A stretch of DNA of 64,000 nucleotides from JARKPK01 sp964631235 (GTDB lineage: Bacteria; Planctomycetota; Planctomycetia; Pirellulales; Thermoguttaceae). Numbering within the stretch: the stretch's first letter is position 1; each line of letters starts with the position of its first letter. This document shows positions 35,196 to 44,078 of this stretch, in pieces. The position numbers and the translations under genes were made by a program. The notes beneath the pieces were generated by a model that saw nothing but the letters and a program-made list of their open reading frames with translations, did not search any database and was not told where the DNA came from. The DNA lies in the NCBI GenBank assembly GCA_964631235.1, contig CAZVZX010000011.1:74894-138893 (forward strand). Reading direction: 5' to 3'.

Positions 35196-36695
35196 ATGCC
35201 GCCCGAACCCTCGCACGATTCGATCGAGCAACCGTCGAACACTGCCGCGGCGGATAACGCGGTTGCGTCATCGGGCCGTTGCCCGGCAACCGAAGGCTCG
35301 CTCGTTGGGCGGCTGACCGAGCTGGCGATGCTCTTCTTCCGCATCGGGGCCACCAGTTTCGGCGGGCCGGCCGTCTATATCGCCATCATGGAAGAAGAGA
35401 CGGTTCGGCGTCGCTCTTGGCTTTCGCCGCAGCGATTCGCCGATTTGGTGGGCGTGACGAATCTGATTCCCGGCCCGAACGCGACCGAGGTGGCCCTGCA
35501 CATCGGCTATCAACGGGCGGGCATCGTCGGAATGCTGGTCGTCGCCCTGGCTTATATTACCCCCTCGGCCGTCATCTCGGGCCTGCTGGCTTGGGGCTAC
35601 GTGCGCTACGGCGCCCTGCCGGCGGTGGCCCCATTGCTCGCCGGCATTCAACCGGCGGTCATCGCCATTTTGGCCGGGGCGTTGCTGCGGCTGTTGCCTT
35701 CGGTGCTCGGCGGGCCGCAACAATGGTTGATTGCCGCGGCCGTGGTGGCGGCGGGCTTGGCCGGTTGCGACGAGGTGCCCACGTTCTTCGTCGCGGCCGT
35801 GCTCGGTGCGCTATTGATCTACGCGACCTGCGGCACGACTCGCAGCGACAGCGGCGGCCAGAGTGAAGATGGCGGTGAAAGCAGAGAGGCGGACGGCGGT
35901 TCACCGTCAGGCACCGCTGACAGTTCCTCCGGCAGTGCCGCGATCGTGATGGCGACTGCGGCCGTTTCGCACGCAGAGGCTCATCTGGCATCGTGCGCAC
36001 CGGTTGAAGGAGCGGCCGGTCGCGCGGCCGAGGGAGCGTTCGGCGAGGCGTCGGGCGCGGCGGCCGCGGTCAATACTGCGGATGCGGCGTCGGCGACGGG
36101 CGCAACGACCGGGACTGCCGCAACAACGGCGGCCGCGACGGCGGCTGCCGCCGTGCCGTTGGCGTCGGGCGTTGGGGCGGTTACCGTCGCGCAGGTGTGG
36201 TGGTTCTTCCTAAAGATTGGCGCCGTGCTCTACGGCAGCGGGTATGTGATTGCCGCCTACATCCAAGGCGAGTTGACCGCGCCGCCCTGGAACCTCTCCA
36301 CCCGACAAGTGCTCGATGCCTTGGCGGCCGGACAGATTACGCCCGGGCCATTCGTCTCGACGGCCAGTTTCGTCGGGTATCTTTTGTGCGGTTGGCCGGG
36401 CGTGTTTGCCGCCACGGTGGCCATCAACACGCCGTCGCTTATTCTCGTGGGGCTGACGCATCGTTGGATCGAGCGGTGTCGCCGTTGGCGGTGGACCGCC
36501 GGCGCGCTGGATGCCGTCAATGCGGCCGCGCTGGGCCTGATGGCGGCTGTATGCTTGCGGCTGGGGGCAGCCGCCCTGGGCGGCGCGGCGCCGGCGGCGA
36601 TCTTTGCGGTTGCGTTGGCGCTTTCGCTGCGATGGCGCGTCGGGCCGATGTGGTTGGTTGCCGGTGGAGCGGCCATCGGCGCGGCCGTATTCTGA
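35196..36695 (+). CDS. chrA: chromate transporter, long-chain two-domain type
   Basis: Integral membrane protein of 499 aa in the CHR family, which exports chromate by antiport or proton motive force. Two homologous halves: the first has ATSFGGPAVYIAIME and TNLIPGPNATEVALHIGYQ; the second has GAVLYGSGYVIAAYIQGE and LAAGQITPGPFVSTASFVGY. These carry the FGG and GPG signatures. A very long Ala/Gly/Ser/Thr-rich linker (about residues 220-320) separates the halves. CHR proteins are often found on mobile elements or with ChrB; no ChrB is here. ATG at 35196 is preferred over 35157, but the ribosome site is weak. Confidence 0.9.
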   Translation: MPPEPSHDSIEQPSNTAAADNAVASSGRCPATEGSLVGRLTELAMLFFRIGATSFGGPAVYIAIMEEETVRRRSWLSPQRFADLVGVTNLIPGPNATEVALHIGYQRAGIVGMLVVALAYITPSAVISGLLAWGYVRYGALPAVAPLLAGIQPAVIAILAGALLRLLPSVLGGPQQWLIAAAVVAAGLAGCDEVPTFFVAAVLGALLIYATCGTTRSDSGGQSEDGGESREADGGSPSGTADSSSGSAAIVMATAAVSHAEAHLASCAPVEGAAGRAAEGAFGEASGAAAAVNTADAASATGATTGTAATTAAATAAAAVPLASGVGAVTVAQVWWFFLKIGAVLYGSGYVIAAYIQGELTAPPWNLSTRQVLDALAAGQITPGPFVSTASFVGYLLCGWPGVFAATVAINTPSLILVGLTHRWIERCRRWRWTAGALDAVNAAALGLMAAVCLRLGAAALGGAAPAAIFAVALALSLRWRVGPMWLVAGGAAIGAAVF

Positions 36696-36795
36696 TCGAC
36701 CGGCCCGCGACGAATCCTCCGCAGATGTCTCGGATTGCCGCACGGCCGGTGCGGGCACCGACTCGACCGTAAAAGCGATTCCCGCAATGCACCCC

Positions 36796-36825
36796 TTGCG
36801 TGGGGTTTTGCCGGCCCCATAAAAT
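36796..36825 (+). promoter_or_regulatory. possible promoter before the lactonase gene
   Basis: TTGCGT (36796-36801) and TAAAAT (36820-36825, five of six matches) with an 18-base spacer. The leader to 36971 would be about 140 bases. Confidence 0.35.
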
Positions 36826-36970
36826 GCACGCGCGCGAACAGCTCTTCCGAGCCGGTAGTCAATCGCCGATGGGCGGCACCGTATGCGCCATTTCGTACCA
36901 AGAATGAAACCTTTTCGACGAAGATGGGTTGAAGCCGGTTTCTTCTTTCAATGATTCGCAGGAGCATGAG

Positions 36971-38209
36971 ATGAATATCGGAAATCGGCGGCAGTTGGCA
37001 ACGGGGATGTTGCTTGTCGCGGTCGTGCTTTTCGGTTGCGCTGCTGTTTCGGCCGGTGAACAGCAGGCGACAACGGCCGCGGGCACCGCGGCTGCGGCTT
37101 CCGCGACGGGCCAACCCACGGCCGATTGGCTGTGGGTTTATTTCGGCACCTACACCCGCGGCGAAAGCAAAGGGATCTACCGTGCCAAGCTCGATTTGCG
37201 CACCGGCGCCTTGAGCGACCTGCAACTGGCGGCCGAGTTGGTCAATCCCTCGTTCCTGGCATTTCACCCGACGTTGCCGCGGCTGTACGCCTGCGGCGAG
37301 GTGGGGCAATTCGCCGGCGGAAAGGGCGGGGCCGTCAGCGCGTTGGCCATCGACGAGGCCACCGGGCGGCTCGCGCTGCTCAATCAGCAGCCGTCGGGCG
37401 GGGCCGGGCCATGTCACGTGGCGGTTGATCGTTCAGGCCGAAACGTGCTGGTGGCCAACTACGGCGGCGGCAGTGCGGCCGTGCTGCCGCTGGACGATCA
37501 AGGGCGACTGAAGGAACCATCGTGCGTCGTGCAGCACGCCGGTTCCAGCGTGAATCCCACCCGCCAGAAGGGCCCGCACGCGCACAGCGTGAACCTTTCG
37601 CCCGACGGACGTTTCGCCTTCGTGGCCGATTTGGGACTCGACAAGCTGATGATCTATCGGTTCGACTCGGCGGCCGGAACGCTCGCGGCGAACGATCCGC
37701 CCGGCGTTGCGATGGCGCCCGGTGCCGGCCCGCGGCACTTCGCCATGCACCCGTCGGGCCGCTTCGCTTTTGTGATCAACGAATTGAATTCGACCATCAC
37801 CTCGCTGGCCTTTGATGCGGCCTCAGGGAGTTTTCGGGCGATCGACTCCGTCTCCACATTGCCGGCTGAGTTCAATGGGCGGAACACGACAGCCGAAGTC
37901 GTTGTTCATCCCGGCGGGCGGTTTGTGTACGGCTCGAACCGCGGACACGACAGCATTGCCGTGTTTGCCGTCGATGAATCGACCGGGCGGCTTACGGCCC
38001 GCGGACATTCGCCCAGCGGTGGCCGCACGCCGCGGAACTTCGCGATCGAGCCGTCGGGCCGGTTCCTGCTGGCGGCGAATCAAGACTCGGACAACGTCGT
38101 GGTCTTTCGCATCGATCCGGAAAGCGGTGGGTTGACGGCGGCCGGCGCGGAACTGAAGGTGCCCGTGCCCGTTTGCGTGCGATTTCGCGCGCCGGCAAGC
38201 GCCCGATGA
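36971..38209 (+). CDS. lactonase family (6-phosphogluconolactonase-type) propeller
   Basis: A 412-aa seven-bladed propeller of the Pgl/lactonase family (PF10282). A signal-like hydrophobic stretch covers about 8-28 (GMLLVAVVLFGCAAVSA), with a Cys that could be lipidated. Family segments: WVYFGTYTRGESKGIY, NPSFLAFHPTLPRLYACGE, GAGPCHVAVDRSGRNVLVANY, KGPHAHSVNLSPDGRFAFVAD and GAGPRHFAMHPSGRFAFVINE, all diagnostic. Some cytoplasmic members hydrolyse 6-phosphogluconolactone; this exported version may act on other sugar lactones. AGGAG lies six bases before the ATG at 36971, making it better than 36929. Confidence 0.92.
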   Translation: MNIGNRRQLATGMLLVAVVLFGCAAVSAGEQQATTAAGTAAAASATGQPTADWLWVYFGTYTRGESKGIYRAKLDLRTGALSDLQLAAELVNPSFLAFHPTLPRLYACGEVGQFAGGKGGAVSALAIDEATGRLALLNQQPSGGAGPCHVAVDRSGRNVLVANYGGGSAAVLPLDDQGRLKEPSCVVQHAGSSVNPTRQKGPHAHSVNLSPDGRFAFVADLGLDKLMIYRFDSAAGTLAANDPPGVAMAPGAGPRHFAMHPSGRFAFVINELNSTITSLAFDAASGSFRAIDSVSTLPAEFNGRNTTAEVVVHPGGRFVYGSNRGHDSIAVFAVDESTGRLTARGHSPSGGRTPRNFAIEPSGRFLLAANQDSDNVVVFRIDPESGGLTAAGAELKVPVPVCVRFRAPASAR

Positions 38210-38329
38210 AAGGCGGGACGCCCGAGGCGCTCCGGTGGGCATGCTTCGCGTCGGCGCGCGTCGGCGCATTGGCGCGCAGCACGATCGTTGCTTGTGATTT
38301 TTTTCGGACGGTTGTTTTCGGGCGGTTGA

Positions 38330-38359
38330 TTGACAGCCGTGTCTCGATCCTGTTATACC
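38330..38359 (+). promoter_or_regulatory. promoter candidate for the pspA-AAA+ block
   Basis: Perfect TTGACA (38330-38335) and TATACC (38354-38359) with an 18-base spacer. It is the strongest sigma-70-like site upstream of the PspA gene, leaving a leader of about 175 bases. No sigma-54 (GG-N10-GC) site, typical of enterobacterial psp operons, was found. Confidence 0.55.
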
Positions 38360-38541
38360 CGAAGATCAACGCCCGTTGTTGCTCGCGGAGAAAAGATCAT
38401 TGTCCCGGGGGCGGCGCGCTGCGTTGTTTCCGGGAGAATTGCTTTTTGTCGTGCTTGGCGTGACGCGATCTCGTTTCGTCTCGTCGTGTTTGAAGCGTAT
38501 TGAATCTCGCTTTTTCTTTGTGCGGGTGGAGGACCGTTCTT

Positions 38542-39309
38542 ATGATCTTCGGCAAGATGTGGCGCGCGCTGAGGGCCCAGTTGAACAAGTTGGCCAATTT
38601 CTTCTGGACGGTCGATCCGATCGCGCAGATGCAGTACGAGTACGACTCGGCCGTGGCGCAACTGAAAGAGGGCCGCGAAGGGTTGGAGCAGTATCGGGCG
38701 TTGGTGGAGCGCGTCGGCCGGCAAGTGGCCAACGACAAACAGCATGTCGCCAGCTTGGAAGCGAAGGTGAAGGCCTATCTGACGGCCGGCGACCGCGAGA
38801 CGGCCTCCCGCTTCGCCCTCGAGTTGCAACGCGCCAAAACCCAATTGGCGGAGAACGAATCGCAACTCCAGATGCACGAGCAGGCCTACAACAACAATGT
38901 GGCGAAGATCAAGCACGCCACGAAAAAGCTGGCCGACGTGCGGACGAAAATCGCCAAATACGATGCCGAGTTGAAAATGAGCAAGGCCGAGGCCGAAATG
39001 GCCAAGCTGGCTCAAAACTTCAACTTCGATGTTACGACCGACTTCGGCCAAATCGAACAAGTGATTCAGGACAGGATCAGCCTGAATCGCGCCAAGGTGC
39101 GGGTGGCGGCCGACCTTTCCGGCGAAGGGCTGGAAACGATCGCCCAAGAGGAGGCGATGGAAAAAGCGATGGCCGAATCGGCCCTCCGCGAGTTCGAAAT
39201 CCAGGCCGGCCTGCGCACGCCGGAAACCGCCCCGGCCGTGGCGGCCGAAAAGCAACTCGGCCCCGGCGTCGAGCAAGCGGCCAAAGATGTGCAAACCGAG
39301 CAGAGTTGA
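38542..39309 (+). CDS. PspA/IM30 family membrane-remodelling protein
   Basis: A 255-aa, almost wholly helical ESCRT-III-like protein that binds and repairs bacterial inner membranes. An N-terminal amphipathic segment (IFGKMWRALRAQLNKLANF) is followed by long coiled-coil helices: AVAQLKEGREGLEQYRALVE and ASLEAKVKAYLTAGDRETAS. The C-terminal 35 residues are Ala/Glu-rich. The typical PspA opening differs, lacking a clear 'F.R..' box, but length and pattern fit. GGAGG lies about nine bases before the ATG at 38542. It leads a co-directional block with an AAA+ ATPase, as in several PspA-associated loci; PspBC and PspF are absent. Confidence 0.8.
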   Translation: MIFGKMWRALRAQLNKLANFFWTVDPIAQMQYEYDSAVAQLKEGREGLEQYRALVERVGRQVANDKQHVASLEAKVKAYLTAGDRETASRFALELQRAKTQLAENESQLQMHEQAYNNNVAKIKHATKKLADVRTKIAKYDAELKMSKAEAEMAKLAQNFNFDVTTDFGQIEQVIQDRISLNRAKVRVAADLSGEGLETIAQEEAMEKAMAESALREFEIQAGLRTPETAPAVAAEKQLGPGVEQAAKDVQTEQS

Positions 39310-39460
39310 TCGTCGATTGCTTCTCGGCGGTTTGATCGATTCGGCCGCCCCTTGGGCCCGTTGGCAAGCGGCGTTTGCCCGGCGGATGCGGTCCCCGCGT
39401 CGGGCGGGTCGATGTTGTGCGGTTTCGGTTCGTCATGTTCTCGCGCGAAGTGATTGAGCG

Positions 39461-41263
39461 ATGAGCACAAACAGCCCGGCGTCGACCACGGAAGCCCTCA
39501 ACGCCGCTCGCACGGCCCCGTTGCCCGACTGGTTCCCCCCGTGGGCCCACCAGTTGGCCGACGCCTATTTCGCCCGCACCGCCAGCGTGTTCGTCCTTCA
39601 CGGCAACGTCCACGACTTGGTGGCTGCGCGGACGGCCGACGGGGTGAACTACGTCAGCGTGGCCGATTTTCTCGGGGCCCAGTTGTTCGGCAGTTGGGAC
39701 GTGGTGCTTGGGCACGATTTGGGTCGCGGGCTGAAGGCGTTGGCCGGCCCAAGCCAGAATCGCCTGCTGGCGATGATGCAATATCTTACCGCCCGATGGG
39801 GCGAACCCGGCGGCTGGCCGCGCGATCCGGAAAAGGTGTTCGCCCTGCTCGATCAATTGGTCGAACGCCTGCTCTTGGCCGACCCGGCCGATCGCAAGAG
39901 CCTGGCCGTGGTCTTCGAGTACGCGCAGTACTTGGCCCCGGCGGGCGACCTGACCGCCGCGAACGTGCAGGCCGCCTCGCGCCTGGTGCGATTGCTCCAT
40001 TGGGCGCAGAACCCGCACATCCGCCGCCAGAATATCGCCTTCTGCCTGATTGCCGACCGGCTCGCGGAAGTGCATAACCGGCTGGTCGAAAGCCCCTATG
40101 TCGCAACAATCGAAATCTCCCTGCCCGACGAATCGCGCCGCAAACAATTCATCGAATGGGCCGTCGCCGGGCAAGACCTTTCGCAGCGCACCGACTTCAC
40201 CGGCGACGAATTGGCCAAGATGTCCAACGGCTTGAGCCTGGTGAATCTCAACGTGGTGATCTCCGAGGCGATTCACGCGCGGCGGCGGATCGACGCTCAG
40301 CGGTTTCGCCAGTTGAAGAAGTCGATGATCGAACGGCAATGCCGCGACTTGGTCGAGTTCGTCGAGCCGACCTACACGCTCGACCTGGTCGTCGGCTACG
40401 ACGAGGCGAAAAAGCGGCTCCGCCAAGACGCCGAGTGGATTCTCCGCGGGCGAACCGAGGCCGCCCCGATGGGCTATTTGGTTTGCGGGCCGGTGGGCAC
40501 GGGCAAAACCTTTTTGGCCGAGTGCTACGCCGGCTCGATCGGCATCCCCTGTGTGGTGCTCCGCAACTTCCGCTCGAAGTACGTGGGCGAAACCGAGGGC
40601 AACCTGCAACAGGTGCTCACTGTGCTCCGTTCGCTCGGCCCGGTGGTGGTGATCGTCGATGAGGCCGACGCCGCCTTGGGCAATCGCCGCGCCGAGGGCG
40701 ACTCGGGCACCTCCGCCCGAGTGTTCTCGATGATTGCCGCGCAGATGGGCGACACCCGCTACCGCGGCAAAATCATCTGGATGCTGCTCACCTCGCGCCC
40801 CGACCTGCTGCCGATCGACCTGAAACGCCAGGGCCGGGCCGAGGTCCACATCCCGCTGATGTATCCGCGCAAAGAATCGGAGATCAAGGCCATGTTCGCC
40901 GCCATGGCGCGGAAGAACAAGCTGAAGCTCGATCCCAACGCCGTTCCGCCGGTCGATGCCTCGCGCAAGCTCACCGGGGCCGACATCGAAAGCATCGTGC
41001 TGGCCGCGAGGCGGCTGTGCCTGGCCGATGGGCGCGATGAACTCGCGGCCGACGACCTGCGGCAAGCGCTCGACGACTTCGTGCCCTCGGCTCAAGGCCT
41101 GGAGAAAGAGATGCAAGAGATCGCCGCCGTGCTCGAATGCACCCAGCGAAGCTTCTTGCCCGAGGAATATCAACAAAAGCTCGCGCAGCCGGGCGGAGTG
41201 CTGCAACTGCAAGAACGGCTGGTGGCGATTCGCCAATTGCTCGGCGAGGGAATCGCCTCGTGA
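39461..41263 (+). CDS. AAA+ ATPase with two ATPase-like modules
   Basis: A 600-aa cytoplasmic ATPase. The N-terminal half (about 30-290) looks like a degenerate AAA module: VFVLHGNVHDLVAAR and LAVVFEYAQYL stand where Walker motifs would be, and QNIAFCLIADRLAEVH resembles a sensor-1 region. The C-terminal module (about 300-530) is complete: Walker A GPVGTGKT near 343-350, Walker B VVVIVDEADA near 393-402, RSKYVGETEGNLQQ as pore-loop-like segment, sensor LLTSRPDLLPIDLKRQGRAE with the arginine. A winged or helical lid follows. It sits 150 bases after pspA and is followed by repeat A. It probably drives remodelling of a membrane complex. Confidence 0.88.
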   Translation: MSTNSPASTTEALNAARTAPLPDWFPPWAHQLADAYFARTASVFVLHGNVHDLVAARTADGVNYVSVADFLGAQLFGSWDVVLGHDLGRGLKALAGPSQNRLLAMMQYLTARWGEPGGWPRDPEKVFALLDQLVERLLLADPADRKSLAVVFEYAQYLAPAGDLTAANVQAASRLVRLLHWAQNPHIRRQNIAFCLIADRLAEVHNRLVESPYVATIEISLPDESRRKQFIEWAVAGQDLSQRTDFTGDELAKMSNGLSLVNLNVVISEAIHARRRIDAQRFRQLKKSMIERQCRDLVEFVEPTYTLDLVVGYDEAKKRLRQDAEWILRGRTEAAPMGYLVCGPVGTGKTFLAECYAGSIGIPCVVLRNFRSKYVGETEGNLQQVLTVLRSLGPVVVIVDEADAALGNRRAEGDSGTSARVFSMIAAQMGDTRYRGKIIWMLLTSRPDLLPIDLKRQGRAEVHIPLMYPRKESEIKAMFAAMARKNKLKLDPNAVPPVDASRKLTGADIESIVLAARRLCLADGRDELAADDLRQALDDFVPSAQGLEKEMQEIAAVLECTQRSFLPEEYQQKLAQPGGVLQLQERLVAIRQLLGEGIAS

Positions 41264-41319
41264 GTTTGCTGTTGCGGGCGCGGCATCCTTGCCGCAGCAG
41301 CGGCAGCGAAGAGAAAAGA
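41264..41319. other. short spacer after the AAA+ gene
   Basis: Contains the phrase GGCATCCTTGCCGCAGCAGCGGCA, a GC-rich stretch with symmetric GCCGC/GCGGC, leading into repeat A copy 2. Related wording occurs at 27302-27315 inside a coding region. Confidence 0.3.
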
Positions 41320-41425
41320 CTAAATAGTTCCACACAATTAAGGAAGCGGCCGCCAGCGCAGCAAAGCGGCCGATTGCGTAGGAATGCGATTTGAGCCGCT
41401 TTCTGTTTTCCGCGGTATTATTTAG
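41320..41425 (-). repeat. dispersed repeat family A, copy 2
   Basis: Nearly identical to 13424-13530. In plus orientation AAAGCGG (41363-41369) pairs perfectly with CCGCTTT (41396-41402) and is followed by CTGTTTTCC, a terminator-like layout just downstream of the AAA+ gene. It splits the PspA/AAA+ pair from the rest of the block. Confidence 0.88.
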
Positions 41426-41591
41426 ATCGTCCGATTTGATCTGATCGAATAGGAACATCCGTAACGAGAATTGCATCTGAACTAATCACAAAGCGCGACC
41501 GAAGCAAACGGAACCGGAATTGATCGTTCGAAGCGATGGCCGCGTTGATAAACAGATCCCCGAGCCAACGATAGCGACAGAAAGGAAACTC

Positions 41592-41885
41592 ATGGCCAAG
41601 AAAAGCAGTTGGTTTGACGAAGCGAGCAACGAACCGATCATCAACGAGCACGCCCAACGGCTCGAGTCGTTTCTGGAAACGATGGCCGACGGCGTCGTCG
41701 AAGAACAGGAACTGCTCGCGCAAGAGCAGCGATTGGTTGCGCTGATGAAAGAGATCGAACCGCAACTTCCGGACGAGTTGCACGAAAAAGTAACCCGCCT
41801 GTTGTGCGAATTGACCGCCTATGACATCATGCAGTCGGTTTATACGATGCAGCAGTTGAAACCGAAAACGACGTTCGAGGGTTGA
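41592..41885 (+). CDS. 97-aa conserved-looking protein in the PspA/ABC block
   Basis: A small acidic, helical protein, MAKKSSWFDEAS at the start, then ESFLETMADGVVEEQELLAQ and ERTLVALMKEIEPQLPDELHEK-type helices. No signal or membrane segment, so cytoplasmic. No known domain was recognised. AAAGGAAACTC precedes the ATG. Its position between an AAA+ ATPase gene and an ABC transporter substrate-binding/OmpA gene suggests a regulatory or adaptor role; this is inference. Confidence 0.7.
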   Translation: MAKKSSWFDEASNEPIINEHAQRLESFLETMADGVVEEQELLAQEQRLVALMKEIEPQLPDELHEKVTRLLCELTAYDIMQSVYTMQQLKPKTTFEG

Positions 41886-42117
41886 TCGCCCCGTCGAAGC
41901 ACGGACCTTCGCGCAACGGCGCCGGTCGCGGCGGTTCTCCACAACCGCGACTCGGCGAGCCGGCGGCTTTTGCCGGAGAGTTCCGCGGCGAGGCGATCAT
42001 GCGGGCCGCGGGGTCGCCGCTCGGTTCGCGGATCGCGCGCTCGGGCAAAGCCCTTGGTCTGAAAACCGCGGCGAAGCGCTTCGCGGCCGCAAGGACGAAA
42101 AGATAGGAGATCGTTCG

Positions 42118-43851
42118 ATGAACGGACAACCGAAGGGACCGTTTTATGTGGTGCTGTTCCTGGTAATCGCCGGGCTGGTGGCCTTCGCGCTCTATCGGGC
42201 CGACATCTTCGCGCCGAAGGCGCAACGGCCCGGCGGGGCGATCGATCCGGGGCAGTTGGGCCAACATGCCGAATCGGCCGACGATGCCGCGCCGGTTACC
42301 ACGGTCAAAGAATACGCCTTCCGCCCCGCGGAACGCTTGCCCGAGATCAAGGAAACCTCGGCCTACAAGCCGCTGACCGACGGCACAGTCCGCTTTGCCC
42401 TGAACGTTTGGGCGGGCTGGGCGCCGATCGTTCTGGCCAATGACGGCTTCAAGGCGGAGAAGGAGTGGACCACCCCGACCGGCAAGAAGTTTAAAGTCGA
42501 GCTGGTGCTCATCGACGATCCGGCGGCCATGCTGGCCGCCTATCAGGCCGGCGAAGTGCATATCGGCTGGGGTACGCTCGACATGGTGCCGCTGTTCGTC
42601 GATACGATGGTCGATCGCCAGGGCCGGCCGAAGGATCCCCGCGTCATGCCGCGCATCTTCCAGCAGGTGGATTGGTCGAACGGCGGCGACGGGATCGTCG
42701 TCCGCGAGTCGATCCGCACGGTGGCCGACCTGCGCGGCAAAAAGCTGGTGCTGGCCCAGAACTCGCCTTCGCAGTATTTCGCCCTGAACATGCTCGTGGC
42801 CGGCGGCGTGCAGCCGGCCGATGTGGAGATGATCTATACCAACACGGCCTTCGAAGCGGCCGCCGCCTTCAACGCCGACAAGTCGTTGGCCGGGGCGGTT
42901 TCGTGGGCGCCCGACATCTACAACCTCGCCAAGGTCAAAGGCAATCGCATGTTGGTCACGACTCAGACGGCCAACAAGCTGATTGCCGACGTGTGGTTCG
43001 CCCGCGCCGATTTCGCCCAAGATCATCCCGATATCTGCGAGGCGCTGGTCCGCGGCATCTTCGACGCCATGGAAGATCTGAAGAAGCCTGACCGCAAAGA
43101 GCGGGCCGCCCAATTGCTGGCCGCCGGCTACAGCATCCCCGCCGATGAGGCGATGGCCATGTTCGGCGACATGCACAACACGAACTGGGCCGAGAATTAC
43201 CAATTCTTCCTCAACCAGAACAACCCGACGAACTTCGAACGCATTTGGCGGCAATCGTACTATCTCTATCGGCAGATCGGCACCATTCAGAACGCGCCGG
43301 TCAGCTTCGACAAAGTGATGGACTTCTCGCTGATCCAGAAGCTGGGCAAGGAAGAAAAATACGCTTCGCAGCGCGACGAGTATCAGGTGACGTTGGCCCC
43401 GAAGACCGTCGGCGAGATTCGCGCCGAATCGCCCGAGATTCTCACCAACACGGTGGTCATCCACTTCTATCCGAACGATTGGGATGTGTATAAGAAGGTC
43501 GTCCGTGAGATCGACGGCAAGAAGGTGGAAATGCCCTACGACCCCAATGCAAAGAGCGTGCTGCAAGGCGTGGCGGAACTGGTGGGCAAGTTCGGGGCGG
43601 CGCGGGTGATCATCGAAGGCCACACCGACGCTTCGATGCGCGGCCAAGTGCCCGAGGCGCTGGTCAAAGAGCTTTCGCTGAATCGCGCCCAGGCCGTCCG
43701 CGAGGCGTTGGTCCGCGAGTATAAACTCGACCCCACGCGGTTGATGGTTGATGGCATGGGCTGGGACCGGCCGGCCGATCCGAAGAACCCGTTCAACCAT
43801 GCGAAGAACCGCCGCGTCGAGGTGAAGGTCTATCCGGCGGAGGTGGAATAG
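42118..43851 (+). CDS. membrane-anchored substrate-binding protein fused to OmpA domain
   Basis: A 577-aa exported protein with an N-terminal anchor (about 9-27, FYVVLFLVIAGLVAFALY) and no cleavage site. The first domain (about 85-420) is a type II periplasmic binding protein of the NMT1/TauA/SsuA kind: VRFALNVWAGWAPIVLAND, LIDDPAAMLAAYQAGEVHIG, LRGKKLVLAQNSPSQYFAL. The second domain (about 455-577) is OmpA-like and binds peptidoglycan: VIIEGHTDAS, LSLNRAQAVREALV, and GMGWDRP-type ending with NRRVEVKV. This tethers the ABC ligand receptor to both membrane and wall. TAGGAG precedes the ATG by eight bases. Nearest partners are the ABC permease and ATPase genes that follow. Confidence 0.9.
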   Translation: MNGQPKGPFYVVLFLVIAGLVAFALYRADIFAPKAQRPGGAIDPGQLGQHAESADDAAPVTTVKEYAFRPAERLPEIKETSAYKPLTDGTVRFALNVWAGWAPIVLANDGFKAEKEWTTPTGKKFKVELVLIDDPAAMLAAYQAGEVHIGWGTLDMVPLFVDTMVDRQGRPKDPRVMPRIFQQVDWSNGGDGIVVRESIRTVADLRGKKLVLAQNSPSQYFALNMLVAGGVQPADVEMIYTNTAFEAAAAFNADKSLAGAVSWAPDIYNLAKVKGNRMLVTTQTANKLIADVWFARADFAQDHPDICEALVRGIFDAMEDLKKPDRKERAAQLLAAGYSIPADEAMAMFGDMHNTNWAENYQFFLNQNNPTNFERIWRQSYYLYRQIGTIQNAPVSFDKVMDFSLIQKLGKEEKYASQRDEYQVTLAPKTVGEIRAESPEILTNTVVIHFYPNDWDVYKKVVREIDGKKVEMPYDPNAKSVLQGVAELVGKFGAARVIIEGHTDASMRGQVPEALVKELSLNRAQAVREALVREYKLDPTRLMVDGMGWDRPADPKNPFNHAKNRRVEVKVYPAEVE

Positions 43852-44078
43852 CGCGCCGGCGGCGTTGCCGCTCTTGGCGCCGGCGCTGCCGTTGGCCCGG
43901 CTGTCGGCGCGGGGGGCGATTGCTGCGGCGCCGGGGCGGTTGCTGCGGCGCCGCGAGATTCGGCCCCGCTTTTCGCCTCACGGAAGCGAAAAATCGCTCG
44001 GACGAACGATCTGTGGGTCGCGATGTTTCGGCCGGACCCGGCTTCCGCAAAGCAACACTGCATCGCATTTCATTGACG
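43852..44078. other. GC-rich spacer before the permease gene
   Basis: About 227 bases with repeated GCTGCGGCGCCG-type words at about 43923-43955. No gene is supported. CATTTCATTGACG leads into the permease start without a clear Shine-Dalgarno. Confidence 0.35.

Noticed and set aside
38210..38329. sigma-54 promoter upstream of pspA
   Set aside because: The region has TGGC and TTGC words but not at the required GG-N10-GC spacing.
39077..41476. 799-codon minus-strand frame
   Set aside because: Antisense to the AAA+ gene and reading through repeat A; no start site or motif.
41827..43800. 657-codon minus-strand frame
   Set aside because: Antisense shadow of the SBP-OmpA gene.
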